DNA of 64,000 bases from Echinococcus granulosus (lineage: Eukaryota; Platyhelminthes; Cestoda; Cyclophyllidea; Taeniidae). The notes beneath the pieces are model-generated. The model worked only from the letters and a program-made list of their open reading frames with translations, was not told the origin of the DNA and made no database searches. The stretch's first letter is position 1. Every line of letters starts with the position of its first letter. Shown piece after piece: positions 50,296-62,614 of this stretch. The position numbers and the translations under genes were made by a program. The stretch spans positions 187,799-251,798 of the forward strand of contig NW_020170430.1 of NCBI RefSeq assembly GCF_000524195.1, given 5' to 3'.

Positions 50296-52865
50296 CTAAA
50301 AGGTTTAAAATACACACCCTAAAGTGAGTTACCTATCTTTGGACTGCGCACTATCTCAATTAGCTCGTTAACGAGAGTTTTGTTGATATTGAATGTCAAT
50401 TCATCTTCAGAGGAATGTTTTCCAGCGTGTCCATTTCCTTCCATGTCACATGTTAGTGAAGAGCCATTGTTTGACGACGTCGTATGATTCACTTCACCGT
50501 TGAAAATGGGGGCTAAATGTAGTGAAAATTTCAGAGAGCAACCTACAAAGACGTGAAATAAGGTCATCACGTTGAGGAGGCGAGGAGCAGCCCTTTGACA
50601 ATCGCAAGGTGGAAAACTTAACGTGTGGAGGAATGGGGCCTAAATCCAAGAATATAGCGAAAGGTAAGACGCCCACCTCTCGCTTTTTCACTAGATTTAA
50701 TGGACGAACGTTTTCGCATTGTGAGAGATGATGAACTAGATGGTGAAGGCCCAGAAAATCCTACATCATCGACGGACACCTCGTCAACTACAAACCCAGC
50801 ATTAGATTTGCGGCGAAAGGGATTGCCAAAGGTGTCCACACGTTCAGGACTTGGCATTAATTCACGTAATGGAGCAACCTGCGGTTGGGCATATCTGTAA
50901 TTTACGTAATCTCCCATTTCGCTGAGAGCTTGATTATGGATACCCTCACTGTCCATCGGGCGACCCACCCCGTCAAGTATAGAATCCAGATTGCCCCTGA
51001 GCTTGGGCAACACTTTTCTCAGCTCCCGTCGTGAAACATTGCATGGATTTTCGTACAGCAGCCTCCCAGAAGGCTTAACTACAGTGCCGAACGCTCTCAA
51101 TTCCGAGAATGTACCCAGCGAAATCGGAAGCGAAATCCTGGGCACCTACAAAATTTGTCATTTTAATTGACGTTATTCGTTAAATAAGAGTAACTCATTA
51201 CAAAAAGAGGTGGCGTACCCTGACAAGTGGAATAGATTCAGCTGCTGATACCTCACGTATGAGTCCTTCATACTCGACTTGTGCAGAATGCTGGTATCTC
51301 TGTAAGCCATTTTTAAATTGAAATGAAAACGTCCGACTTAAGACCTCAGGCTTAATGACCCCCTGAAAGCCCAGTCGCTCAAACGCCTTGGATATGGGCT
51401 ACAAGAGATAAGTAGCAAATTCGCACAGCATACCACGTAGTAATACCGGGGTATACTTGTAAGATAGTTCGTTAACTTGGAGATCCATGCTTCCGTCATG
51501 CGTAAACCATTGACATCATACAATTCACCTATATTGGAGTAATTAAAGCCCAATAAAACATTACACAAAAGCTCCGATAACTCGCGGTAGTTGTAAGGAA
51601 GAACATGTAAGTGTACTGTCTGAAAGTCTGGCGAGAGCTTGCAGTACCCAAATGGAGCATCGTTATGCTGACCACTTTTTGGCACAATACATGGCCAAAT
51701 CACAGTAGTATCACGACAATCGATAACTTTTCGAGTAAACCTTGAGGACTCCAATTCGTACCTATCAACAGGAAAGCAGTCCAAAAATTTGGGAGGAGCT
51801 TCCCTCGATATATACGCGTGAATAACAGGATTTGGTGGGCGAGGCTATTTCAAGTTATGAAAAAAACGAAGCATACCAATTTTGCCGTCAAAAGCTCCTC
51901 GGTAGGAAAGAAACTCTCTGGGATGGGCCAAAAAGAGGGGAGCTTGACATTTTCTCTCAATAAAATAAGCTGTTTGATCGCAACTGGTTCTTTTGGTACT
52001 AGAAGATCAGCCAATCAAATAGAATTACCGGATATGTCGATGAGATCGACCACAACACCTTGACGACACTTGGAGTTGACGGCCTCAACGTACTGAGGAA
52101 TCGATCGAAGATCTGACAGAACGAACACTTCCCCACCGGTTTGAGTGCAAGCCAAAAAAGCAGACGAAGAGGGACCTAACGGATGGGGCCGAGGCGTGTC
52201 ACATAAAGTTTCAACCAAGCCGGAATTATGCAAAAGAATCCCATGAAGCCAATAGTCCCATCTGTGGAGACCGGCAGTTAAATCGCCACCGGGAACTTTT
52301 GAAGCAATCTAAAATGTCAATTCCTTTACCATCACTCACCCCACTGTCAACCTCGAATGAGGCATAATAATGGGTCACAACGATAACGACAGCAGGCTCG
52401 ATAGAGGATATGTACAGACCCTAAACCGTCAAACACTTATCCTTCACCTACCAAACCGTACGTTTCAAACCCGGTCTGCATGCGATTGAGGTTGAGTAAC
52501 TTGAACGCATATGCGATACCCTTACCGAGACTCAGTGTGCCATTGGGGTTAATTCTGCTAAGAGCAGCATGAAAAGTTGTTAAATCACAACTTTGCCTCC
52601 ATCCCGCCAACTGAAAGTAACGCAAATAAAACCACAAGAGCAAAACAAACCCAGAAGTTCTGCGGATACTCGTTGAGCGTAAACAAGAAGTAGCGATCCG
52701 TACGGCACTTATTCAAACGCGCCTATTAAAATCAGCCAATCAGAGCGAAATTACTTTAAATAGGGTTTCAACAACTGTTTTCGCCGAATCTAACAAGGTC
52801 GTACCCTGATAGGTCCTTTGGTTCATTGAAGCACTATTATCGACAACAAAACAAACTATCGTCAT
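50066..52865 (-). CDS. INTS6: Integrator complex subunit 6 (INTS6)
   Basis: INTS6 belongs to Integrator, the nuclear complex that cleaves snRNA and other nascent transcripts and recruits PP2A to RNA polymerase II. Twelve exons join in phase: 52865-52755, 52723-52670, 52610-52452, 52420-52340, 52308-52029, 51998-51877, 51844-51434, 51398-51219, 51145-50677, 50639-50571, 50512-50333, 50295-50066. They give 781 residues, against about 890 in human. The N-terminal VWA domain starts MTIVCFVVDNSASMNQRTYQ. Further family segments are FKLLNLNRMQTGFETYG, FWPIPESFFP, DRYELESSRF, PFGYCKL, VLPYNYREL, SEMGDYVNYR and RVDTFGNPFRRK. The C-terminal helical domain ends QVFDILTRFTGSLQQKYDSV...ALRFKRIDLYNLLNEW. 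The third MIDAS Asp appears as His125 (VVTHYY). NTAN1 follows closely downstream. Confidence 0.93.
50333..50512 (-). CDS. INTS6: INTS6 exon 11
   Basis: 180 nt ending in LVNELIEIVRSPKI, the start of the conserved C-terminal helix bundle. A second acceptor 30 nt upstream (AG at 50544-50543) would add ten in-frame residues. Confidence 0.85.
50571..50639 (-). CDS. INTS6: INTS6 exon 10
   Basis: 69 nt between GGATTTAG and GTGATG, phase 1-1. The linker peptide PIPPHVKFSTLRLSKGCSS is not conserved; assignment rests on frame and splice sites. Confidence 0.75.
50677..51145 (-). CDS. INTS6: INTS6 exon 9
   Basis: Residues 467-622, including NVSRRELRKVLPKLR, SEMGDYVNYR, PLRELMPSPERVDTFGNPF and VVDEVSVDD, matching the family RRNLL...MGNY...PLREL...HTFGNPF series, then a Ser/Lys-rich stretch. 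Confidence 0.92.
51219..51398 (-). CDS. INTS6: INTS6 exon 8
   Basis: 60 codons, phase 0-0, in a less conserved helical region. Acceptor TCTTGTAG, donor GTACGC. Confidence 0.85.
51434..51844 (-). CDS. INTS6: INTS6 exon 7
   Basis: Residues 270-406, with FPVDRYELESSRFTRKVI, DAPFGYCKLS and VHLHVLPYNYRELSELL, aligning with the family beta-barrel-like middle region. Acceptor AAATAG, donor GTATGC. Confidence 0.92.
51877..51998 (-). CDS. INTS6: INTS6 exon 6
   Basis: Residues 229-269, including LPSFWPIPESFFPTEELL, the family 'W-P-(V/I)-P-E-S-F-(W/F)-P' motif. Phase 1 in, 0 out. Confidence 0.9.
52029..52308 (-). CDS. INTS6: INTS6 exon 5
   Basis: Encodes residues 136 to 228, ending part-way through codon 229 (phase 1). 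HRWDYWLHGILL and CTQTGGEVFVLSDLRSIPQY align with the RWDQRLFALVL and CEVTGGRSY segments of relatives. Confidence 0.9.
52340..52420 (-). CDS. INTS6: INTS6 exon 4: VWA strand with altered MIDAS residue
   Basis: 27 codons. IEPAVVIVVTHYYAS aligns with the family LEPAIIITITDGS; the MIDAS Asp is His125 here. Donor GTGAGT. Confidence 0.88.
52452..52610 (-). CDS. INTS6: INTS6 exon 3
   Basis: 53 codons, LAGWRQS...TLSLGKGIAYAFKLLNLNRM...TYGL. Strongly conserved VWA helix region. Acceptor TTTCAG, donor GTAGGT. Confidence 0.9.
52670..52723 (-). CDS. INTS6: INTS6 exon 2
   Basis: 54 nt, phase 0-0, containing RTDRYFLFNAQR, which aligns with the family DRYMLVTF segment. The donor GTATCC at 52669 was chosen because a later GTTTGT breaks the frame. 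Confidence 0.75.
52755..52865 (-). CDS. INTS6: INTS6 exon 1: VWA start and MIDAS DxSxS
   Basis: 37 codons from ATG 52865, containing DNSAS (9-13) and GTTLLDSAK, then donor GTAATT. CGCAG four nt before the ATG could act as a splice acceptor. Confidence 0.9.
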
Positions 52866-55800
52866 GGCAACTGCGCGAAAGGCCAACACTAACCCCACCA
52901 ATCAACATTTAAGTGAAGCAAGAGAGGCGAACACAGCCCTGCTGTGCGAGCGTTCGCCGAATTTATATAGGCTGTGTGAGCTAGCTTGCACCCTTCCGAT
53001 TGGTTATAAGAACTTGAGAGGCTCTAAAAGGTGCACGAAAAATATTTTTAAATATATTTAATGACTTTCTGGAATTTTAGAGAATTGCAGAACTTATCAC
53101 GAGAATCCTAATATTTGTTTTAGATTACTGGATCTTTTCTCCCTTTCCTTTACAAATCAACGTCTCTTTATATTAAAATATATTTTACCTTTATAAGCCT
53201 CTCATTTACAAACCGATGTCAGTTTTACCGTGTGATCAGGGTTGTTTTATGCCAATTTTCACAGAACCCCTTTTCGCCTAGTTGAATATTTCGAATCCAC
53301 CCTTAGTTCTTTAATCTGTTTTATATTTGTTTCCTTTAAATGTTTAGATGTTCTTTTCGCCGCTTAAATGAGGCCTAACGAATCTCTTCCTTTTCACTAT
53401 CTCATTCATGCTGTTTCAGTTCTTTTTATTACGATAAGTAGGTTGAACTTTACTATTCTCACCACCTTGTTTTCCTATTTTGTGCTTAGTTTAGTACTGA
53501 AGCTCTCATCGACCCTCAACATGTTCCGTTTGTTGACAATTTTCTCCATGAGCAGGACAGAGGGTGGCTGAAATGTTTAGCTTGAGGTTCCTTAAGGCCT
53601 AACCGATAACTTCCATGATATGCATTCCTACCTCGATACTTACTTTACTTGCCTTGAAAAATGCAGTTGTGGGTTTTTATGTCTGAGACGTTGGGGAAAG
53701 TAAGATCTATTCGACAGTTCGACAAGGTATGTTGCTGGGTTTCCATTTTTAAAATAGCAATAGTGGCGGTGGTGATCCGTGGATTTTAAGGGGGATTTAA
53801 TTTGTTTGTGATAATTGGGTTCATTGTTACCCATAACGGCAAGTCGTGATTCTGCGGCGAAGGTATGGACTTGCGTGAATGCACCGTCGCATCTCTAAGT
53901 TTAGGTCCGGCAATTTCAAGTTATGCAAAGTAATGAGGTCATTTCATGCCTACATATCTATTGATCATAAACGCAGGATGTGGAACTTTGGTGTTTTTCA
54001 TCAAACAAATTTTTGGCCACACATGGAAATCGGCAATGCACTTCCCGTAATGCGGTACCGAATGCGAGTGATGCTTTTTCAAAGTTTGCTTCGATTAGTG
54101 TTGAGTGTTGATTTTCCTTTCGATTCGCGGTCTCGGCTATGCTAAAAAGCCTTGTATTAATGTGAAACCATGACACTATCCGCCTGAATTACTTTGCTAC
54201 AAGCCAAAGTCACGAAAGAATTATCCAGGCGAGATGCTGTTGAGTGCGTCACCTTGCTACCGATGATAACTGAGGTTATCACATTCAGAATGCGCCTTTT
54301 TTTATTTCCCGGTATCCAACCACGAACTGAGTTATAGAATTGGCTTTAGAGAGCAAAGCGTGCTCTTACCAATGGGGCACACTTTGCGTTTCTATCTAGA
54401 GGTGTGAAATACGCGAACTCCTATTTTTTCGGGCGATTAGTGGTTTGGATAGTAAGATGAAGACGGTATTGGTTCGTTTACAATTTCAAAATTACAGAAG
54501 TAATCGATTGTCAGGCAGTGATGTACCGACTAGCATTTGTTTCGTTCTCTTAAGCATAAAAGCTCATTTAAATTTATTTTTAACCTCAGACTAGGGATCG
54601 TAGACCCAATCATTTAGTGCACAGATTCCCAAGTTGAAACTTTTTTTTGTGCGGGTTTTTAGTAATGGATTATTTTAATCATTTTCAGGCTTCGTAATTT
54701 CAAGGTTTCATTGATGATACAGCTTTAATGAATGTGTCTCGAATTTCTAGGCGCACTAGTTATCAAGTGCTGACAAATATGGAATTATGGAAAACGATTT
54801 ATAGGTTGGATATTAACTGCAGGGATTGACCGTGAATACTGAGTCTTTTCCTGTAGCCTACATCCTGCTTTTATCAAGCATGGTGAGATGTGTCATTGTA
54901 ATGGGAGAAAAAAATGAGGGAAACTTAAGCAAGTGGAGGTATCCGGCCTTGATCGTAAACGCGTGATGAACGACTATTTTGGGGCATAAACTAAGCTTTT
55001 TGACACCAGATTATTACGTGGCATATTTGAAAATGCCAGTGAATGGGCTATGAAAGTTATCAGAATGGACTTGGTGGTAACAACTCTCCCTACTTATTTA
55101 GTAAAGGATTCGCTTCGATAGCGTGGGAGTCAGAAGTAATAACGCTCAGTCTCGCAGACCAATGCTATGAGATGATGGAAGCATTTTGGTTTTAAAAGAT
55201 TCGTACTTTTCAGCACATTAGTGATGATCGGGTATACTTTCAGTCAACAACTTTGCAGTGCTCCTTATGTGGTAGAATTTGGGCCCAAGTTAACCAATCA
55301 CTTTTAGAAATGCTAGACTTTCGCTTCCTCACCGCATACAACTGCGAATGATTCTGTTGGAATATTAGTTTTTTGTGTTTTTGAACTCGTTTTTTTTGCT
55401 TTTCAACATTTATTTATGTTCTGCAGCTCTTCAATCCAGTCGGCGGAAAATGTAGCATAATTGCAATCACTGACTCCATTGTAGCTCGTAATGTGGAGGG
55501 TATTACGTGTTTACCTGTTTGACGTTTGGTAGGCATAGTTGAGCTTTCTTTAGTCTACCGAGGTCACCATTTCAATTCTCTGTTTTTCTATCACAGATCA
55601 TGTTAATCCATTCTTGTGCAATCGGCTCGCATCGTTTTATCTGCGAAATGTTGATGAAATGGCTAGGATGCTTTAATGAAACAGAGGCTTTCAACTATTT
55701 GTCCACTTTGGTGTCTTTGGGGCCATTCTCAACCACTAATATCAACAAAATCTGCCTAATTGATTAAAATTATAGCTGTGCTCCTGAGAATGCGGAATTT

Positions 55801-58800
55801 GATACTGTAGAAAAAGTAGAGGAATAGCCAGTGTTTAGCATACCTAATGCAGATACTAAAACGGGTAAGATTATGTTAGATGAATTGTTATCCTGAGGAG
55901 TGTCTGTTTTCCTTCTTGTCCCCTCATTCGCACTTCCCATGAACCCGGGTTGCGTGAGAATCTGCACAGAGTAAGTACGCGCGTCGGTGGCGCTAAATGT
56001 GGATGCAAAGCACAGCTTTGGAGGAGGTTACTCTGTCGTTCAAACGATTGCGCTGCCAATAATTGCCTTCGTCATGGTAAAATATTCTTATTCCCATTTC
56101 TGCTTGAGACTACGGTTAGTGTAATTGAATCAGGTGGTAATTATTAGGACTAGCTAAATACATCGAGAACGATTTGTGGCATTGGAATCATCCTCGAGCG
56201 CCCGACATAGCTTACCCTTTATGTGCAAATAATTTTTTATGATGCTTTTAGCTACTCGCTTGTTTGCTGCTTTTTGCGTGCTGAAAAATCCCTATAAATT
56301 GTGCAAAGTCGGTTATTGTGATTTTAAAAATACCACAACACTCACCTCTTGGACTATGAATATTACCTTTGAGGCCCATGAAAATTATCCAGTATGGTTC
56401 GACTGCAGTTATTGTGCCACTGGTTCCAACTTAATGTACTCAAAGGATATAATGGGGTCCTTACCCTTAATTTAAGAACTTGGATTTTATGTAAACAACT
56501 TTCAGGTCTGTTTCCATGGTAGAAATAGTTGGAGAGGGTGGGGATTGGTAAGGTGAATAGCGTTTCATGCCATCACCTTGGTCACTGATTGTATTGGCAC
56601 CATCGACTAGGCAAACGGTGAAGCGGAGCTGTAGTTTAGGGTGGGGCCCCCTTCATAGGAATTTCGTTTCCAATGGCCACCTATGTAAGGGTAAATAGGG
56701 CATCGGTGACCTTGAAAATGCGACTCTGAAAAATACTGTGTGTAACTGCGTCTAACTGCGACCTTCAGGCTTTGGGTGGCGAATGGTTTAAAGCGAAATG
56801 CATTTGGATTGCTTTCGCGGCATACATCAGTATCTCCTTCGTTCAATAGAAACAAACGTGAGTGTGCATTTGCTCTCGGGTGCAAGACATTCTCATGCAT
56901 CGCTTGTTTTTGATGTGTATGGGGCGAAATACACCACGAATGCTACTTTTTAGACTTCGGGATTAAAATTCATTACTGAGACTTAGTGTTAGGTACTGTT
57001 TATTGCCTAAACCAAACAAAAGTAATTATACATGCTTATGGTGAACTCCGGAATGGTTAGAAGTTTAGAAGTGTTTAGCGAGCAAAGTCAAGTGACCGTC
57101 TGATAATGAGTCGAAGCATGGGGTTTTCCAGCATTCACATTATGGCTTCTAAGAGCGCGCTTAAGTATTGTATCTGCAAGAATCCTGTGTAATATACCAT
57201 CTCACAATATCCCTAAGACGGATTCCGGTGAAATTCACCAACTTCTTCCAATTAAATAGCTTAATTGGCACCTCAGCAGTGAGATCTACTTCAGACATTA
57301 CATACAAATTTGATACAAATGCGCGTACATAATACTTCCTACCTTGTTCACATGGAAATTAGCATCGAATTAGGGTTAAACGCCACAGCTATGATCTACA
57401 ATCCTCTCAAATGTGCATCCAACAAACAGTTGGACTTAAAAGGTCGCCGACGCAGGCTTGCTGATCAGACCCACATTTAGAGCGAGGGTGGTTAGTCATG
57501 GTTTGACCTCGGATGAAATCACGACATCAACCACTTCCAGAATACTTCATCAGAATTCATTCTATGCATATTTGGCACACTTGCACCCAATTAACAGAGA
57601 ATATTATAATTTATGGGAAAGTGTTCCCATTGCATGCAGGCCGTCGTTTTCACCACTTAGGTGGCTTGTGCTTTTTGATGGCCCAAATTCATCAGATTTG
57701 CATTCCAGCAGTAAAGGACCAAAGTATGAGTAGGGTTGATCGACGTAGTGTTCCGCCATCTCGGAGGGCAAGGATGAGGCCGAGCAGGCGTCGCACGCGA
57801 AATGACTCATCGGTGCGCGTGCACGGGCTTGCGTACGACCATGCCAGCACCAGGATGTCGCGGCCACGCCAGCCGTGTGACTCAGCCCGAATGTGCATCG
57901 ACGGCGGAACTGTGCTCTCGGCTGACAAAAATTTGAAGTAGGGCAAGTGTTTTGTCCACCATCCCACATCTCCCCACCTAACGCCACCGCCATAATGACA
58001 TGGTGATTAAAACTGTTACACACTCCATGTGGAGCAATGCGATTACAATCACATGTGAGCATCCCTCTCCGCTAGCCCTGTGGCCATGCAGTAGATACAA
58101 GGGCTCAGATCCTCAAAACTGTGTATACAACAGGGATTTTATGTTCTGATTTCGTTTCCTGAAAGGGCAATTTTATTCCCCTTGTTACAATACATCGGAC
58201 ACTGGGCACTTCGGGATGTACACTGTTAAGGCTGACGCCAAATTTCTTTATTATCATACAAACTTCGCACGCAAAATATTACCAATAAAAAATAGACAGA
58301 CGAAAGTATAACTTTTACTCAAAGATTGAATTTGCGATCCCCTCTTAAATCGGCTTAAAAGCCTATTAAAAGCTATGGCGTTCTTACTGTCTTAGATAGA
58401 AGAACAAGTATATTGTAGACCAGCTTTCATTGCAAGCCAAACCGGCACGCAGGCAATGTGGCTTGTCCCATTGGCTGTGCAAAAGAAAGATGGGCAATCA
58501 GCCAGCTGCAACCATCAGTCTTCCTACCGTTCAAGCTTTGCCACACATTTGGGTCTACCTTTGGGGAATTTTTAATTTCAACACCAACAAACAATTGACT
58601 GCACGGCAAGCTTCAAATAGTATCTAGGCCATTTGCCCCACTGCATCGAATGAATGGCCAATAGCATTTGGCTAAGAAAATTTGCCTGTATCACAAGAAC
58701 TAAGTCCTTACCGCACAACTCTTTAATGCACGCTGGTAACTGTGACTCTAACGGTTACAGCTTTTAACAGGTCAGTCTGTGTGGATTGGCATCTTTACTG

Positions 58801-61100
58801 GGTTGTTAATGCGCCGATGCATTGCGAAGGTCATTCATACATCATCGATCACATTGAGGGATGCACATTGTGATAAAAAAATGCCAGAATTAATTTGTTG
58901 ATCCAATTGGACAGTAGATGGTAATTTCCATGAGTTGTAATTGCTTTGAGTCAATTGAGACTGGAGTGAGAAGATAATGAAACAGGGTAAGAAAGCAGAA
59001 GTAGAAATGGCCTTGATTACGAATGCCCGATTTTGGACGGCTGCAAATTCGTAGAGATGGCCATGGCTGCGTTTCGTATGCAAGATCATTTTGCAGAAGG
59101 AAATATGACGACTACACCGGTGGGCGGACACAAGTTTGCTGCATTCCACCTTATGATCAATTTGCGTCGCACGAATAAGGTGAACTGGTGTCCAGTTTAT
59201 CGCAAAGTGAGGAAAATGTCAACTGATTTATCAAGAAGTGCCGGCGCATTTCCTTCATCAATTTGCTTAAGTCACCTGTGGCAGGGGTTTCCCCATCGAA
59301 ATCACGTGAGTCTCATAGGTAATGTACCAAGTGGCATGAATTGGATGTCCGAAACTACCACTATACTAAAATTTAAATGGGAAAGTTTTGATACCATCCC
59401 ACAGGTGTGTTTTAGGCTTTCAAGTAATAACGGTTTCGACAATAACCGGAAATGTACCATTGAAAATGAAATATATGACAAGTTTTTTTTTTTCACTTCA
59501 TGGTGAAATATTGAAGCATTCAAGTGATTGAATGCATAAAGCGGATTAGAAACCAGAGGATAAACTACATAACATCGTATTCCGTTAGTGCACATCACGT
59601 GTATATCCAGCTGATGCTTGGGGTTTGAGGGTACCAGATGCTATTACGATGAGTTTTAAAATAACAGCCTAGAACTGCTAGTTAGATCTGTTACTTGTCC
59701 CTACTACAAGACAGTTATTGGGTATAATTACCACAAAATGGAGTATGGTTGCTACATGCAAATTAGGAAGCCCATTTGACAGAAATCCCGCAAATATGAA
59801 ACCCACGAGTACAATGACCTAAGTTAAATACGCCTGTGGAAATTTGGAATCCGACAGACCGGGCGAAAAAAGGGAATCAGTGGGGTGGCTGAGTGTAAGG
59901 CGCCCGAGATGCGATGCATGCAAGAGATAAATTCACCATCATTCAGGAGGAATTGGCATTCAGAGTAGTAGTGTTTAATTATGGGAAGTATGAGATCAAG
60001 GGCCACACTTGAGTTCGAGAATGAATTAGTAGTGCGATTTCTTCCACACGAATGCGCATGTTTAGCAGTGGAGTTTGTTTGATCAACTTTGGCCTTGACA
60101 GTTGTACTGTTTAAGTTATTTCAAAACCTCCTCTAGGCCAAATGACTCCAAATATGCATTAGAAACTCTCGCTCGAATAAACATGGCGGAATTCCCTATG
60201 AAAACATTAAAATTGTTTCGTTTGACTGCGAGGGCACTTTAACCTTCGTGGGTCACGCTCACCATCTGCGGCATGGTCTTCAAGCCATGTTAGGGGCCCC
60301 CAGCTATTATGACCGGAGTAGCAGTAGCACGATACCTGCCTTAAGACGGACTAGGGTAGGAGGGGAGTGGAAAATAAACCAACTTCGTGTAATACGAATA
60401 AGCCTACCACAACAGAGCAAGCTTCGTTATCACAAACGATGGACACTGTAATCCACTTGCTGAAGTGCTTTATTACATGGTGGTGAAGCTATATCGAGTA
60501 AAGATGTTATTGCAAATTCCATCATTTAGTGGTAAAATTTATTTTGAGACGATAAACTTTAGCATCCATTCAGGAAGATCATGTGACTGCCTACATGGAA
60601 CAACACTAAATTGCAGAGGGTAGTATCTCTCCATATCCGAGACACGTTTTCTGGTATGCTTTCTTGGCAACACGTAAATCAGGCACAGTGGCCCAAGAAA
60701 TTAGTGCCTTGTTCAATACAGCTACCAGTAACATCTTTATTTTCAAGTCAGATCAGTGAAGTGTAGTGCACATATCCACAAACGGATTTAGGCGTAGACT
60801 ATGCGCCATTGTGGACGCGAAATTCAAATAAGCTTCGCAGCCCCGATGCCAGTTCGAGCTCACAAGGCAAAATCTAACCAAGGCAAACTGGACAATTGCA
60901 ACATTAAGAGGGACGTGTCATGTGAGTGCAAAAATGTTATGGCATCCATGAAAAGAAGGTGTTGGAGAAGTGATTTTACGGAATTCATAAAACTGATAAG
61001 TTCAGCCATGGATTTTTGTACATGGCAAATAATAATTAATTACCAACCAGCTCCTCAGATTTCTCCGAGAGGTCACATTTTCTTATGGAAGGATTTACTA
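52866..61100. other. region without a recognised gene
   Basis: It should contain the INTS6 promoter at its left end. The longest open frame (59033-59506, plus, 157 codons) has no ATG at its 5' limit, no splice context and no recognised motif. A GC-rich patch near 57,760-57,930 is open in several frames on both strands. Confidence 0.5.
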
Positions 61101-61127
61101 AAGTTAAACGTACTTTTAACTAGGTAG

Positions 61128-61133
61128 TTTATT
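61128..61133 (-). terminator. poly(A) signal AATAAA of the right-hand gene
   Basis: AATAAA on the minus strand about 170 nt after the stop at 61304. It supports the gene's strand and end. Confidence 0.45.
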
Positions 61134-61303
61134 ATACTTCATACATGAGCGATCACTGTGATACACGCTTATTTCTAACACGATGGAAAATACACACAAT
61201 TTTGTGCGTTATTTTTGTGCAGACAGAAAGACTAGATACTACAAATTTTTACTGCTGATCCTGGCGGCAATGATTGTGGAATGCGGTCTCACGACTGTCT
61301 CAA

Positions 61304-61416
61304 CTACTGGCCCCGTTTGACTGCGATAACGAGTTCGTTGTACTCGTCCATTAGCGTCTGTAGCTTCTTTCGACGGTCACTAGCTGTTTTGAGCCAGGAT
61401 GCCAGCACAGACTCAC
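61304..61416 (-). CDS. last coding exon of the right-hand unidentified gene
   Basis: 36 codons plus stop, with heptad-like spacing of hydrophobic residues in the LQTLMDEYNELVIAV part. A second acceptor (TTTCAG, exon from 61429) is open but does not fit the phase of the preceding exon. Confidence 0.55.
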
Positions 61417-62614
61417 CTGAAGTGGAGGACTGAAAGTTAGAGGTTTCAGGATGAACTCATAGTGCAGTAAGGACAATAAGGAATTAGGGTTCCTAGGCTT
61501 AATGCTTTATCGAGCAGTACCGACTGGGTTTTGCAAATAAGAAATATTTTTTGCAGCATTGGGAAAATAACTCTCTTTTATGATCATTACTGAAACACGC
61601 ACCATAAATCATCAAGGACGCTAAACTGCATTCCATTGAAAGGAAACAAAAAGTGGCCCATTCTATTCAGCTGTCTTCTGATCATGAATGTTACCAATGA
61701 AAATAAACGAAAGGATAATATTAAAGGATAAGCAGTTTTACATTAAATTGACATGTTTACCTTTTTTGGGAAGCTATCCACTATGAAGACAGAAAGTACA
61801 ATTATAACTCTGCTATGTTAAGATTTATTCCAAGTTAATAAAATAGTTTGGGGCTGGTTAGACGAATGCAAAATGCGACTAGGCAACTGATCCCACAACA
61901 CAGGACAGCCAAGTGGTGTGAAAATAAAAATCAAGATATATGTAAAGCAGAGCCAAATTATGTACTTTATTTTGTGTAACTGATAAATAGGTATCAATTA
62001 AGAGGTTACCAACGGTAACTCGATTTTGAATAAGTGGCAAGTCTCGTGGGATCGCCAAGATTAGGGTTGTCAATATGAAGCTTATTTGAAAGTGTGATAT
62101 CCCTTTGAATTACACGTATTTCGCTCTATTTCAAATGAATCAAAGACTGATAATTTATGGTTTTTTTTGCCCACCAAAATCAAAGGAATGATCCTCCAAT
62201 TACAATTTTATAAAAAATGGATTTCACAGATTATGGATTACACAAGTGGCTTTTTCTGGCAAATCGCAAATTATTGCCCAAACTTTAGTAAGCATTCTTG
62301 TATTAATAGATACTTTTGGAAATAGCGACATTTTTGGGTTTAGTAAAGCTGAAAAACGTACGAAATATGAAACCAGCTGCAGCTAATGAATGATGTTAGC
62401 GAATCGCTAACGCAGTGTAAATGTTAGAGCACGGATACTTTCCTTAACCATGATATAAAATGCACCGATGCTTACGAAGCTTTTTGCCATCGCGGTCGCG
62501 TTTTGATGTGGAGACAGTGTCTGCTTTCAGGTCCACCTCATTGCTGGGGCCAAGAAGCTCCTGCTGATCTCCGAATTCGTTTTCAAGGATGATTCGAACT
62601 CCCGAAGCTACTTT
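61304..62614 (-). CDS. C-terminal two coding exons of an unidentified gene
   Basis: Exon 62614-62476 (acceptor TTTTCAG, donor GTAAGC) joins exon 61416-61304 (acceptor CACTTCAG, stop TAG at 61306-61304) in phase 1, restoring an Arg codon. The 82 visible residues are charged and helical: KVASGVRIILENEFGD, then KRDRDGKKLRESVLASWLKT and RRKKLQTLMDEYNELVIAVK. The end looks like a short coiled coil. An AATAAA follows on the same strand. Upstream exons must lie further right; a frame at 63261-63062 with acceptor-like and donor-like ends does not match in phase and was not joined. No family recognised. Confidence 0.55.
62476..62614 (-). CDS. penultimate coding exon of the right-hand unidentified gene
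   Basis: 139 nt, phase 0 in and 1 out. The peptide NEFGDQQELLGPSNEVDLK and following basic residues have coding-like composition; both splice sites are near consensus. Confidence 0.55.

Noticed and set aside
57604..58062. 152-codon minus-strand frame overlapping plus-strand frames in a GC-rich patch
   Set aside because: Several frames on both strands are open together, which GC-rich DNA gives by chance. No motif or splice signal selects one.
59033..59506. 157-codon plus-strand frame
   Set aside because: Near the longest length expected by chance in 64 kb and six frames. It begins at a TTG, and no family or splice context was seen.
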